From assembly GCA_011523945.1 (NCBI GenBank), contig WTFU01000017.1:1-64000 (forward strand): DNA of 64,000 nucleotides, read 5' to 3'. Positions within the stretch are counted from its first letter, which is position 1. Each line of letters begins with the position of its first letter. The DNA is from Mariniblastus sp. Lineage in GTDB: Bacteria; Planctomycetota; Planctomycetia; Pirellulales; Pirellulaceae. A program made the translations under genes and the position numbers. The notes under the pieces were generated by a model that was given only the letters and a program-made list of their open reading frames with translations, was not told the DNA's origin and made no database searches. Positions 1-9,834 of the stretch are shown here, piece after piece.

Positions 1-686
1 GGCCTTCTGAGTCCAGCGTGCTTGGTTATTTGGTGGATAAGGGGAACGCAACGTTTAGCACTCGTCATTTCCGTCGTTTAATTACAAATCTGGCAAAAGA
101 ATGTGATATTGATTCGATTACCATTATTGGACACAGCGCCGGAACGCCGATCGTGGTCAACGCTATGCGAGAGCTTCGACTGTTGGAAAATGATTTAACG
201 CCCGAGCAGGTGCAGGAAAAATATCAAATCGATCGAGTTGTGTTGGCTGCTCCTGATATGGATCTTATGGCTTTTGTGAATGCCATTCATGACCGCTTCT
301 TCGAGCTTGCGAATGGAGTGGCGGTTTATGCTTCGCCCAACGATAAGGCTTTGGGGCTGTCGCAATTGCTGTACAGTGAGAAGCGGCTAGGCAGATCGGT
401 GGGTGGTCTTGAGGAGTGGGAGCGCCAGGTTTTGATGAAAGTGAAGAGCATCGAGATGATCGATGCTTCACGGATGGATAAAGACGCCAATAGTTTCCTC
501 GGTCATAGTTATTTTCACCGCGATCCCTGGGTTAGCTCTGACATTGGCTCGTTCATGCTTGGCCTTTCTCCCAAGCAAAGAAAGCTGGTGCGGGAAGATG
601 ACAATGTATTTTGGACATTTCCGGAAGACTATCCCGACCGGCTTTTGAGGGAGCTTCCCGAGGTGGTTTCGACTGCGAAAAATTGA
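1..686 (+). CDS. Alpha/beta hydrolase, DUF900-like (5' end outside window)
   Basis: The frame is open from base 1, and the first visible residues (W-P-S, then S-V-L-G-Y) match the segment before the catalytic core in DUF900-type hydrolases, so the true start lies upstream. The nucleophile elbow G-H-S-A-G is encoded at 129-143, with its serine at 135. A second conserved-looking stretch (V-V-L-A-A-P-D-M-D) follows about 35 residues later, and H-S-Y-F-H near the end could supply the catalytic histidine. The substrate is unknown. The protein is probably exported or envelope-associated, as is usual for the family, but the N-terminus cannot be seen. A GTG at 18 is not a credible start because homologous sequence precedes it. 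Confidence 0.8.
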   Translation, partial: PSESSVLGYLVDKGNATFSTRHFRRLITNLAKECDIDSITIIGHSAGTPIVVNAMRELRLLENDLTPEQVQEKYQIDRVVLAAPDMDLMAFVNAIHDRFFELANGVAVYASPNDKALGLSQLLYSEKRLGRSVGGLEEWERQVLMKVKSIEMIDASRMDKDANSFLGHSYFHRDPWVSSDIGSFMLGLSPKQRKLVREDDNVFWTFPEDYPDRLLRELPEVVSTAKN

Positions 687-821
687 TGGTTGCTTAAAAT
701 TCGTTTCAAAATTCCCATGGAACTCAAGTATTCTGTCGTGGAATGTAAAATTGTTTAATTGAGTGAATGATTTATGAAGCGCCACGCATTAAGATTGGGT
801 TAAACCACTTAAGGGCGAACC

Positions 822-3800
822 ATGAAATACATTCTGTTTGTTATTGCGTCTTTTCTTTATCCCTGTTTGGGCCTGGCCCAACAGTGGCATACCTTTCGTG
901 CTGATAATGCGAGATCCGGTCGTGCCGACATTGCATTCAAGGCGGAATGTTTGGAATTAAGTTGGCAGTGGAAATCTCCGTCTGCTCCAACACCGGCCTG
1001 GGATGGTCCCGCTCGATGGGATGCCTTCAGTCAGATTCGCGACTTACCGGCGATGCGTCAGTACGACGCTTGTTTTCATCCAGTAAGCGATGGAGAAACG
1101 CTTTTTTTTGGTTCATCCAGTCAGGACTTATTACGAGCGGTTGATCTTTCCAACGGAGATTTAAAGTGGATTTTTGTTGCGGGTGGTCCTATTCGCTTGG
1201 CGCCAACCATCGACGAGGAACGGATTTTATTTGGAAGTGATGACGGTTACGTCTACTGCCTGAACCGGAATTCGGGAAAACTAATTTGGAAATTCAATCC
1301 TTCGATGCATCTAGGCGATGAGCAGCGGCGGTTGATCAACAATGATCGTTTGATCAGTTATTTCCCCATTCGAACCGGAATTGTCGTTCGCGATGAGGTC
1401 GCTTATTTTGGTGCATCATTATTGCCGTGGCGAGACTCATTTATTTGTGCGGTCGATTTGGCAACCGGAAAAATTCAGAATCCGGATAAACACTATGTTG
1501 TGCCCCATGCCAAATCAACTCTCGAGGGGAATTTATTAGTAGCCGAAGGAAGATTGATTGTGCCTCAGGGGCGCGTGGCTCCACGGTTGTTTGAAAGAGC
1601 CAGTGGTAAGGATCTGGGGACACTGCCGGGGGGTGGTGGTGTGACGATTGTGATTACCGATACCGGTAAAATTGTGCGCACGGAAGGAGGGCGTGCTTCC
1701 CGTCCTGGGCAAGTGGGCGTATTCGAAGGAAAAGAAAGAGTCGCGTCTTTTCCAAGAGGTCGTTCGATTGTTGTTGCTGGAGATGACTTTTATGTGATTG
1801 ATGGACAAAAGTTATTCGCCGCCGCCCGGATGACGAATGAATTGAAGTGGTCATGCGAGGTGGATGAGCCATTGGAGTTGGTGATGGCAGGAAACACGCT
1901 GTTTGTGGGTGGGCGTGATCATGTGACGGCAGTGAGCGCGAGTAATGGCGAAGTGCTCTGGTCATCTCCGACCGATGGCCGGGTATTTGGGATGGCATTG
2001 GCAGGTGGGAGATTGATTGCCTCCACAGATGCCGGGGCGATACATGTCTTCTCTCAAACCGCCGATCCCAGAGTTCATAAACCATCGGCGGTCGAACCAG
2101 TTGCAGATTCGCCTGCCGTGAGTCCCGTTCGTGATAAGAATTTACTCCATCGCTGGGTATTTCATCGATCGGCAATGTCCAAGCGAAATGGCTCACCTGT
2201 CGCAACCGAATCGATTAGTCAGACTGTGGTGAAAGATCAAGTATCTAATGTTCCTTTAAATCTTGACGGAAGCGGACGCATCATTTCTATTCCCGGGACT
2301 GATCGGTTGGAAGCGACTGAAATGGATGGCGGTAGGTTCCTCATCGATGAAGAAAATGCTGCCAATTTACCAACAGAATCGATTGCCATTGAGGCTTGGG
2401 TTCGTGTGGATCAAAAGCAGCAATGGGGCGGTATTGCCGGATGTATTCAAGATGACGGGGCGACCGAACACGGTTGGTTATTGGGTTACAATGATGACCA
2501 TTTTTGTTTGGCAATCGCCGGTGGCGGGAACGGTCTGACTTACCTTAAATCGCCGCGCGCTTTTACATTGAAATCGTGGAATCATGTTGTGGGAACCTAC
2601 AACGGTCGCGAGATGAGATTGTATGTCAACGGATCGCTTGCAGTTTCAAGTGATTTGGAAAAAGGTGCCATCAGTTACGCCCAGAAACGATACTTTTCGG
2701 TCGGAGTTTATCGAGATGCAAATGAGTCGTTTCCGCTAAAGGGAGCGTTGCACGAAGTCCGCATCTACTCCACCGCCATTGATGGACCCGCGGTTGCTCG
2801 CAGGTTTGAATCCGCTCAGGCAGATTTTCCGAACGAAGTTATACCCGATTTGAAGCTTCCCCAATTTATCTCTTACGGTCCCTATGTTCGATACGTCGCT
2901 CCAAGTGAGGTAGAAATTTCTTATGGGACGGATCAGGAGTGTCCAACTGTCGTTGACTTGATAACGGAAGATGGGGTCAAACGAATGGGTTCCCGCGAGT
3001 TGACCCAAACCCACAAAGCTCGTTTTAGGGATTTGCCGTATCGTCGCGTTTTGCAGTATCAGATCCGAACCGATGACAACGAAGACGCCAAAGTGTCTGA
3101 GAGTTTCTCACTGGATACGCATTTCGATTGGACAGCGGATGATCGTCAGAAACCATCGGCTTGGTCCGCCAGTTTGATTGCAGAGAGTCCTAACCCACGA
3201 GGTCTTGCATTTGTTATTGGGAGCAAGAACCTTGAGAGAGCAAAAAAGCTCTCGGTTGAGAGTCAATTTAACGTCGTGTTGATCGCTGACAATGAACGCG
3301 ATGCAATCGTTATTCGGCGGCAACTGGTTGAAGATGCCGATGTGGTCTACGGCGATAGCTTAAGTGTTTCCGATATGCCAATTCAGTTTTTACCTGCTGC
3401 GAGTGCGTCAGTGGTTATTGGAGATCCCAAGAGTGAGCAAATGCGTCGTTTGGTTCGTCCTCAGGGCGGAGTCTTCCATGATGGTGAACGAGTCGCATGG
3501 AAGCGGAGTGCATTGAAGGGATCTGGAGTTTGGAGTCATATGTACGGCCAGGCAGATAACAGTGCCTTTGGTGGTGAAGAACTGTCAAATGCCTCAGATC
3601 GGGCGGACTTGGTGACTCAATGGATTGGCCGCCCCGGCCCGCGTTATCAAACAGATCGCCAGAATCGCAAGCCTGCTCCACTGGCGGCGGGCGGTCGATT
3701 GTTCCTTCAGGGACAACAGCGAATGATCGCCCTCGACAGTTATAGCGGTGTCGTGTTGTGGAGCGTCGAATCACCATCGGTGATGCGTTGGAATGTTCCG

Positions 3801-4868
3801 CATGACTGTTCGAATTGGTGTGCGGATGAAAATGGCGTTTTTGTTGCAAGCGAAAATCAGGCTTGGTTTGTCGACGGTAAAACAGGAAAGGTCGCTCGTC
3901 GATTCAACCTCCCAAGCCATTCGAGTCAAGGAGATGTAGTGCCAACGGACCGATCTTGGGGGTTCATTAGTCGCTATAAAGATCAGTTGATTGGTACCGA
4001 AGTCAGGTCTTCCGCGATCTACAAAAAATGGTGGGGCAGCAGTCAGTGGTTTGACTCAACCGGTGGCGCGGACACTCATGTCGTCGCGGGCGATTGTCTT
4101 TTTTCAGTGGCTCCAGCTAACGGGGATTTGCAATGGGAATACAAGGGCCTCGTTTTGCATCCGACAATTACAATTATGGACGACCGAATTTTCTTCGTGG
4201 AAGATAAAACTCCAGCTCATATTACATCGGACGAACGCCGGATTTCTCTCGACCATTCCCAGTCCTATGAATTGGTGTGCCTTGATGCAGTTGACGGTCA
4301 AGTTCAATGGAGGCAATCCCTTGAGCCGTTCGCGGGTCATTTGGCAAGCTTCTACCTCGCAGGTGGAGGAGATAAAGACAATCGTTGTCTCGTGACGGTG
4401 GCTTCTGAATCAACTAAAAAACAGTTTTCCGTAGCGGCGTTTGATCGCGATAATGGGCAGAAGAAATGGAGTAAGGCAGTTGTCTGGGAATCCAACCACC
4501 ATGGAAAACACATCTCGCGGCCTGCTATTCAGGGTGAGTTGATGTATCTTCGTCCTGAGGTACTTTCTTTGTCCGATGGTGCAACCATTCAACGCGGCTT
4601 CCCGGGCGGGCATGGGTGCGCCAGTTATACCCTTACGACTAATGGTATGTTCTCGCGGTTAGGTGAAACGACTTGGTGGGATGTGCGAACTCAAAAGGTA
4701 AATCGGTTTGACCGAATCCGGACTGATTGTTGGATTAGTGTAGTGCCTGCTCAGGGAATGTTGCTGTCGGCCGAAGGTGGAGGAGGTTGTTCGTGTGGAT
4801 CTTGGCTCGAAACATCTCTTGGTTTTTTGCCGCGAAGTGTTGATGAAAGCCTGCCCGAACAAGAATGA
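822..4868 (+). CDS. Secreted PQQ-propeller / LamG / degenerate methyltransferase-fold giant protein
   Basis: This 1348-residue protein begins with a signal peptide cut near A-Q (residues 19-20). Residues about 20-415 form a BamB/PQQ-like beta-propeller with repeated G-x-L-x-W blades. Residues 440-630 are a concanavalin/LamG-like domain (I-A-I-E-A-W-V-R-V and the later W-N-H-V-V-G-T-Y). Residues 640-755 resemble an Fn3 or phosphatase N-terminal beta-sandwich. Residues 785-905 look like a class I methyltransferase Rossmann fold that has lost its glycine-rich SAM loop. A second propeller covers 945-1340 and ends with C-S-C-G. Such mosaics are typical of planctomycete secretomes; the propellers and LamG suggest binding of polymers or partner proteins. 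The stop codon overlaps the next gene by 4 bp, so the two are probably co-translated. The ligand is unknown. Confidence 0.85.
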   Translation: MKYILFVIASFLYPCLGLAQQWHTFRADNARSGRADIAFKAECLELSWQWKSPSAPTPAWDGPARWDAFSQIRDLPAMRQYDACFHPVSDGETLFFGSSSQDLLRAVDLSNGDLKWIFVAGGPIRLAPTIDEERILFGSDDGYVYCLNRNSGKLIWKFNPSMHLGDEQRRLINNDRLISYFPIRTGIVVRDEVAYFGASLLPWRDSFICAVDLATGKIQNPDKHYVVPHAKSTLEGNLLVAEGRLIVPQGRVAPRLFERASGKDLGTLPGGGGVTIVITDTGKIVRTEGGRASRPGQVGVFEGKERVASFPRGRSIVVAGDDFYVIDGQKLFAAARMTNELKWSCEVDEPLELVMAGNTLFVGGRDHVTAVSASNGEVLWSSPTDGRVFGMALAGGRLIASTDAGAIHVFSQTADPRVHKPSAVEPVADSPAVSPVRDKNLLHRWVFHRSAMSKRNGSPVATESISQTVVKDQVSNVPLNLDGSGRIISIPGTDRLEATEMDGGRFLIDEENAANLPTESIAIEAWVRVDQKQQWGGIAGCIQDDGATEHGWLLGYNDDHFCLAIAGGGNGLTYLKSPRAFTLKSWNHVVGTYNGREMRLYVNGSLAVSSDLEKGAISYAQKRYFSVGVYRDANESFPLKGALHEVRIYSTAIDGPAVARRFESAQADFPNEVIPDLKLPQFISYGPYVRYVAPSEVEISYGTDQECPTVVDLITEDGVKRMGSRELTQTHKARFRDLPYRRVLQYQIRTDDNEDAKVSESFSLDTHFDWTADDRQKPSAWSASLIAESPNPRGLAFVIGSKNLERAKKLSVESQFNVVLIADNERDAIVIRRQLVEDADVVYGDSLSVSDMPIQFLPAASASVVIGDPKSEQMRRLVRPQGGVFHDGERVAWKRSALKGSGVWSHMYGQADNSAFGGEELSNASDRADLVTQWIGRPGPRYQTDRQNRKPAPLAAGGRLFLQGQQRMIALDSYSGVVLWSVESPSVMRWNVPHDCSNWCADENGVFVASENQAWFVDGKTGKVARRFNLPSHSSQGDVVPTDRSWGFISRYKDQLIGTEVRSSAIYKKWWGSSQWFDSTGGADTHVVAGDCLFSVAPANGDLQWEYKGLVLHPTITIMDDRIFFVEDKTPAHITSDERRISLDHSQSYELVCLDAVDGQVQWRQSLEPFAGHLASFYLAGGGDKDNRCLVTVASESTKKQFSVAAFDRDNGQKKWSKAVVWESNHHGKHISRPAIQGELMYLRPEVLSLSDGATIQRGFPGGHGCASYTLTTNGMFSRLGETTWWDVRTQKVNRFDRIRTDCWISVVPAQGMLLSAEGGGGCSCGSWLETSLGFLPRSVDESLPEQE

Positions 4869-6223
4869 TTGTAGATGTCGTCATGAATGCGAAACCAATG
4901 TCTAAAAACGATCGGTTGTCTTTCAGGAAAGCGTTGCAAGGTAATTTGACTTTACGACGTTTAAGATTGATTTTTTTGGCGATCATTGCTTGGGGGGTAT
5001 ACCCTCATCTAACTAGTCGAGGGATTGCAGAAGAATTAACGCGTTGTAAATACAGCGTGAGAGATGTTGCTTTTGTCAATGTGCATGGGAAATCATGGCA
5101 ATTGCGGCTGGTAAAGCCCCCGCGGATTTCGGCCGAGCGTTTTGAGAGTTGGAACTTAGTTTTGCGGAATCAGTTGTCGGATTCGAATATCGCGTATGCT
5201 TGGCATGATTCGGAATCAGATATCGGGAAACAAATTCGGCGGTCGAACCCTGATGCTGATCAACTGCCTGTCATGGATTTGGTTCGTTTAGGTGTCACCG
5301 AAAATCCGGTGTCAGTCCCTTCCACGGTAAAACTGGAAGAGGGGCTGAGATTGTTGTCGCAATCTCCTGCACGGAATGAGATTTTTTCGAAAGTGGTCGA
5401 TGATCTGTGCGTTTTCCTACTCGTTGAGTCTGGAGATAAATCCAAGGATGTTGTCGCCAAATCAGAATTGATGGCGGCAGTAAAACGAGTCAATGATCAA
5501 ATGTGGACACTTGAAAAACCGACTGATTCTGGACCTTCCGTTGTTGTTGTACCAAAGTCACGTCGCCTAGAAGAAAAGTGGCTGCTCTCGTCGCTTGGGA
5601 TTGCGGACGATTCGCAACCAGCCGTTGCGGTAATTTATGGGCAGGGACGTTTGTTAGGAGGTGTGCTTTTCGGCGATGAGATAACAGTTGACGCAATTGT
5701 GACCAGGGCAAGTATTTGCGGGCAAGATTGCGAATGCTCATTAAATCGAAACTGGCTCTATGGTGTTCAGATTTTGCACCGATGGGATAAGACTTTAGAG
5801 CGGAGATCGGAAGAAAGTCTCGATTTTGATCCTAATTCCGCTTTTGTGATTGCCGAGGTGGCTCAAATTTTGCAGAAGAACGCAGGGCAGGTAACGCAGG
5901 CTCCCCCGGTGATGCTTGGCGGAGGTTTGGTGATCCACGATCTTACGGAGTTGGATCCTGACAGTAATATGGAAAGCGACGGAACAGAATCAAGTCCAGC
6001 AAAAGTGCCCGGGACAGAAGAGGTCTGGGGGGGGGAGAAAGCTGGTGAAGAGGATGGGAAGGCCGATGCTCGAGTGAAAAAAACGAAAAACTTGAGTGAG
6101 ACGTTAGAGGCAAGTAGTCAGGAAGTTAGACATAAAACGGTATTTGAGATGCCCTGGGCAATTTTGATTTTCTTTTCGGGGCTTGTGATCACCGGTGTGT
6201 TCTGGCTGTTGTCAAGAACTTAA
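4865..6223 (+). CDS. Membrane-anchored hypothetical protein, partner of the propeller protein
   Basis: The ATG overlaps the stop of the upstream gene (ATGA), which implies translational coupling. The 452-residue product has a hydrophobic segment at about 34-50 (signal or anchor), a roughly 300-residue extracytoplasmic region without a recognised domain, a cysteine cluster (C-G-Q-D-C-E-C) near residue 284, an acidic linker rich in E, G and D at about 375-415, and a C-terminal membrane helix followed by S-R-T. This layout suggests a periplasmic domain held to the membrane at its C-terminus. I do not recognise the family. ATGs at residues 7 and 12 are alternative starts. Its stop overlaps the convergent xylanase gene by 4 bp. 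Confidence 0.7.
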   Translation: MIVDVVMNAKPMSKNDRLSFRKALQGNLTLRRLRLIFLAIIAWGVYPHLTSRGIAEELTRCKYSVRDVAFVNVHGKSWQLRLVKPPRISAERFESWNLVLRNQLSDSNIAYAWHDSESDIGKQIRRSNPDADQLPVMDLVRLGVTENPVSVPSTVKLEEGLRLLSQSPARNEIFSKVVDDLCVFLLVESGDKSKDVVAKSELMAAVKRVNDQMWTLEKPTDSGPSVVVVPKSRRLEEKWLLSSLGIADDSQPAVAVIYGQGRLLGGVLFGDEITVDAIVTRASICGQDCECSLNRNWLYGVQILHRWDKTLERRSEESLDFDPNSAFVIAEVAQILQKNAGQVTQAPPVMLGGGLVIHDLTELDPDSNMESDGTESSPAKVPGTEEVWGGEKAGEEDGKADARVKKTKNLSETLEASSQEVRHKTVFEMPWAILIFFSGLVITGVFWLLSRT

Positions 6224-7680
6224 TGGGGCGATCGCCGAGTCCGCCACAAGACTGGCAAGGCGCATAAGGTCAAGATCGCCATGCTTGAGGGCTCGGGCAC
6301 GCTAACAATAATATTTTTTCCGTCAGAGCCGAGTGAGATATTCTGACGGTAGGATCTACCCTGATAGTCGACCGTAATTTCGTAGTCGCCAAGAAATCCG
6401 CGGGTGCCAAACTTGCCGTCGAGGTTGGAAAATCCATTTTCTTCGGTCCACCACTGATTGAAAACGAGATCGAGATACTCTTCGCCATTAAGGTTAGGGT
6501 TGAAATTGATATCGAATAACGCTGCCTCCGCGTGATTAATTTTTCCTTCCCAAAATCCCCAGAGAATGAAGGCTTCGACAGATTCGTGAGCAAAAATTGC
6601 CGTCATGTAATCACGGGTATAGTCAGCTTGGAGGTCTTTATTTGTTGTGTTGTAGTCGAATTCAGTGATATGAACGGGTAGGTCATAATTGGCGGCAAAC
6701 TCATCAAGTAGTTCCCATATCTTCGTTGGGCTCGTTGGGAGTCGATTTGTTTCATTGAAATGGGATTGAAATCCGAGCCCGTCCATCGGGGTGTTGGCAT
6801 TTGTAAGTTCGGAGAGTACTGCGCGATAATTGTTTCGGATGTTGCTATTAAGATTGTCGCCGCCAGCTAAGATGCCAAAGTCATTTAAGAACATACTCGC
6901 GTTATTATCGACTGCCTGAGCAGCTTCGAACCAACGCTTGCGAATGTCGGTTCGGCTTGTGATTGCAGGTTGTCCCTGTGGGGTGAAACCGATCAGTTTA
7001 TCTTCGATATCGAACGATGTGCGAGGCTCATTTAACATGTCCCAGGAAAACACCTTGCCTTTAACGGCGGACCCGATATCCGCGATATGGTTGAACGACA
7101 GGTCGTAAAGGTCTTGAAGGTTTTGCTGGGTTGGGTTGCTGATATCCAGGATCTCCCTAACGGAGTCTGGTACGCTTTGGTATCGAGGCCACATCATGGC
7201 ATGACCGCGAACATCAATTTCACGATCACCCAGCCAGTCGAGTCCGGCTTGTGTCACTGATTGATCGAAGCTATTCCCCCAGGCACCGTCCCAAGCTCGC
7301 CATTTCAAATGATTTTCGAGGGTCGTGGCATTAAAGATCTCTGGAACTTTAGCTGCGTAGCCTGCGTTGTATTGGCTTTGAGATTCGAGAAAGTACCTTG
7401 GGTCAACAGCCGACCCAAATTTAAATGCGTGTTTCTTCATCTGGATCGAAACAGCAGCGTTCTCGAGTTTATTACCATCAAGATCCTGTACGGTAATCTC
7501 CAAATCGGCTTTTCGAATTTGATCAATTTTTTGCGCCGCCGCCGCACGCCACGGGGCGTCGTCACCACGGCCAGAATACTGAGCATGCAATTGCACGGTC
7601 AACAGAATCCAAATCACAAAGGTCGCCGGAAAAAACAAAGGCCAGTTGTCAGCCCGTTGATAATTTAATTGAGTTTTCAT
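6220..7680 (-). CDS. Endo-1,4-beta-xylanase, GH10, with PEP-CTERM sorting signal
   Basis: The 486-residue protein has a hydrophobic N-terminal signal, a small beta domain at 55-85, and a GH10 TIM barrel. The acid/base glutamate is E218 in W-D-M-L-N-E-P, and the nucleophile is E340 in H-I-T-E-F-D. The family motifs R-G-H-A-M-M-W and G-L-G-F-Q-S-H-F are also present. GH10 enzymes cleave xylan backbones. The C-terminus reads V-P-E-P-S-S-M, then a hydrophobic stretch and R-T-R-R, which is a PEP-CTERM/exosortase signal, so the enzyme is probably sorted to the surface instead of freely released. It is monocistronic and convergent with the preceding gene. Confidence 0.93.
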   Translation of the reverse strand: MKTQLNYQRADNWPLFFPATFVIWILLTVQLHAQYSGRGDDAPWRAAAAQKIDQIRKADLEITVQDLDGNKLENAAVSIQMKKHAFKFGSAVDPRYFLESQSQYNAGYAAKVPEIFNATTLENHLKWRAWDGAWGNSFDQSVTQAGLDWLGDREIDVRGHAMMWPRYQSVPDSVREILDISNPTQQNLQDLYDLSFNHIADIGSAVKGKVFSWDMLNEPRTSFDIEDKLIGFTPQGQPAITSRTDIRKRWFEAAQAVDNNASMFLNDFGILAGGDNLNSNIRNNYRAVLSELTNANTPMDGLGFQSHFNETNRLPTSPTKIWELLDEFAANYDLPVHITEFDYNTTNKDLQADYTRDYMTAIFAHESVEAFILWGFWEGKINHAEAALFDINFNPNLNGEEYLDLVFNQWWTEENGFSNLDGKFGTRGFLGDYEITVDYQGRSYRQNISLGSDGKNIIVSVPEPSSMAILTLCALPVLWRTRRSPH

Positions 7681-7961
7681 CGGCTTGATTTCGCACGTTG
7701 CGTCAAAGAAGGTTAAACTGATGGGAATCAGACATTTACTATAGCCTAAAGAAATCCGAAATTAAGCCCTGACTTTTTGCTTGCTCGGTCGCAATTGAGT
7801 TGACTTGGATTCTCTGGAATTCGAGTGTGCTAGTCTCGAAAAAAAATGGATTAAAACTAGAATAAGGCGGCTTAAGTTTTTCACGAGTCAACCGGCGAAG
7901 TTAAAAGCGTTTTCCGTTAATTTACGTTCGCCTTAAATTTACGTTTGGAATTACAGAATCC

Positions 7962-9137
7962 ATGAACCCGTTTTATTTAGCCTTCCGAGAATTGCACTTT
8001 CGTTGGAAAAGCGGTTTGGTTTTTGTTCTAGTAGTGGCATCCGTGACGGGCGTACTTGCTTATTTTTCAGTCAACGACGCCAGCTTTCAAAAAGAGATTG
8101 GGCGAAATGTCCGCGATATTGGTTCCAACGTTGTCATTTTACCTGTGGAGGTTGATCAGTACGCCTATCATTTAGAGGGTGGTTATTCGGAAAGTACCAT
8201 GGATTCGAATTTGGTTTCGAAGTTGATCGAACATCGTGCTTCGTTAAATCATTTGATTCCAATGCTTGAGCGGCGAGCAATGTGCTCAACCGGTGATCGG
8301 CAGTCGGTTGGTCGAGTCGTTGGGCTGTCCGCATCCATTGCGATGCCGGATCGCCCCAAGGCTCCAATGCAAAGATCGATCCCAGTTGGTGAGCTTCAGC
8401 TTGGAAGTGAACTTGCAAGGGAGCTGGGGGTTGATCGTGACGCAAAAGCACAAGTGACGATTGCAGGAGCGGTGTTTAAGGTCCAACGTGTTAATCGGTC
8501 TTCCGGGACATGGCAAGATGCGGCTGCGTTTATTGATTTGGAGTCCGCTCAGGAAATTTTTGAGTTGCCCGGGCGCATTAGTCGCATTGAGGCGATCGAA
8601 TGCACGAGCGAGCAGTGTGAAGCGTCTGGATTGCAATCTTCTGTGATCTTAAACAATGAGATAGAGAAGATAACAGATAAGGCATCTTTTCTTCGGAAAG
8701 AGGAGATGGCGGAAGCAAGGCTTAGTGTGCGTTCGGTGAGCCGAGAGAATTTTCTGGTGTTGCAAAATGTGCTTTGGGTGTTTTTAGGTTTTACCGTGCT
8801 GGGGTTAGCGATTCTGAATTCGTTAAGTCGGAAGTCAGAGATTGGAGTTTTGCAGGCTGTTGGGTATGGGCGGTATCGCATCGTTGCTCTATTTTTGGTG
8901 CGGTCGCTTTTGCTCGCCGGGCTGGGAGCCGCTGTGGGCGTTACCGTTGGAATGCTGGTCTCTGTAAACCAGGCCAATGAACTGTTTGTGATGACTGGAA
9001 AAAAGACTGCACTTGATTGGTCAGCGGCAATGACGATCGGATGCGTTGCTTTTTTACTTGCCGTTTTGGGAGGCTGTGTACCCGCTTTATGGGCGGCAGG
9101 AGAGAACCCGGCTGACTTAATTGGAGGGGAATCCTGA
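7962..9137 (+). CDS. ABC transporter permease, FtsX/MacB/LolC type
   Basis: This 391-residue permease has one N-terminal membrane helix (about 17-37), an extracytoplasmic domain of about 220 residues, and three C-terminal helices (about 268-385) that match the FtsX-like permease fold (V-L-W-V-F-L-G-F, then S-E-I-G-V-L-Q-A-V-G-Y). Transporters of this class move lipoproteins, peptides or lipids outwards, or work as mechanotransmission devices. They do not import oxyanions. The stop overlaps the start of the ATPase gene (TGATG), so the pair is one unit. The position directly before a molybdate-type importer is unusual. The substrate is unknown. Confidence 0.88.
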   Translation: MNPFYLAFRELHFRWKSGLVFVLVVASVTGVLAYFSVNDASFQKEIGRNVRDIGSNVVILPVEVDQYAYHLEGGYSESTMDSNLVSKLIEHRASLNHLIPMLERRAMCSTGDRQSVGRVVGLSASIAMPDRPKAPMQRSIPVGELQLGSELARELGVDRDAKAQVTIAGAVFKVQRVNRSSGTWQDAAAFIDLESAQEIFELPGRISRIEAIECTSEQCEASGLQSSVILNNEIEKITDKASFLRKEEMAEARLSVRSVSRENFLVLQNVLWVFLGFTVLGLAILNSLSRKSEIGVLQAVGYGRYRIVALFLVRSLLLAGLGAAVGVTVGMLVSVNQANELFVMTGKKTALDWSAAMTIGCVAFLLAVLGGCVPALWAAGENPADLIGGES

Positions 9138-9808
9138 TGGATAAACAGTCATCTCTGCTGGTCGTCAATGATCTTGAGCACATGTTTTCGAATCGCGGCC
9201 AAAATGTTCATGTATTCGAAAAGTGCAGTTTTGAGGTTGCTCCTTCTCAGTTCGTGGCCGTTCAAGGATCGAGTGGAAGTGGGAAAACCACCTTACTGCT
9301 TGCTTGTGGAGGGATGCTCGCCCCGAGTTCAGGCGAGATTCATTTTCAGGGGAATGATTTATTTAAGCTGCCATTGGCTCGCCGAACCAGGATAAGATCT
9401 GCTTCGATCGGCTATTTGTTCCAGACGCTGGAACTTGTTCCGTATTTAGATTTGACATCCAACGTCAAAGTCGGAACCGGGGTCAGCAGCATCGTCGCCA
9501 ATCAGTGGCTTGATCGACTGGGCTTAGGGGATCGCAGTCGCAGTTACCCGGGAGAATTGAGCCATGGTCAGCGTCAACGAGTTGCTTTGGCAAGGGCGAT
9601 CGCGCATGAACCGGCATTGGTAATCGCGGATGAGCCGACGGGGAATTTAGACAGTCGCAATTCGGAAATGGTCTTTGGTGTTTTAAAGGAATACGCGCAG
9701 GAAGGCGGTGCCGTTCTTATGGCGACTCATGAGCCACAGCCTGCCACCTTTGCTGATTTTGTAATTGATATTGAAAATCTTGATTTATTGAAAGCGAGAA
9801 ATCGTTGA
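9137..9808 (+). CDS. ABC transporter ATP-binding protein, LolD/MacB type
   Basis: The 223-residue nucleotide-binding subunit has Walker A G-S-S-G-S-G-K-T-T near residue 45, an ABC signature altered to L-S-H-G-Q-R-Q-R-V-A-L-A-R-A, Walker B L-V-I-A-D-E-P-T-G-N-L-D, and the switch histidine in A-T-H-E-P. D-E-P-T-G-N-L-D is characteristic of the LolD/FtsE/MacB clade, which matches the FtsX-type permease encoded just upstream. It would power that permease from the cytoplasmic face. Translation is coupled to the permease gene by overlap, and the coding region runs up to the binding-protein gene. Confidence 0.93.
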   Translation: MDKQSSLLVVNDLEHMFSNRGQNVHVFEKCSFEVAPSQFVAVQGSSGSGKTTLLLACGGMLAPSSGEIHFQGNDLFKLPLARRTRIRSASIGYLFQTLELVPYLDLTSNVKVGTGVSSIVANQWLDRLGLGDRSRSYPGELSHGQRQRVALARAIAHEPALVIADEPTGNLDSRNSEMVFGVLKEYAQEGGAVLMATHEPQPATFADFVIDIENLDLLKARNR

Positions 9809-9834
9809 AAATTTCATCTTCGAGATCGAGGAAA

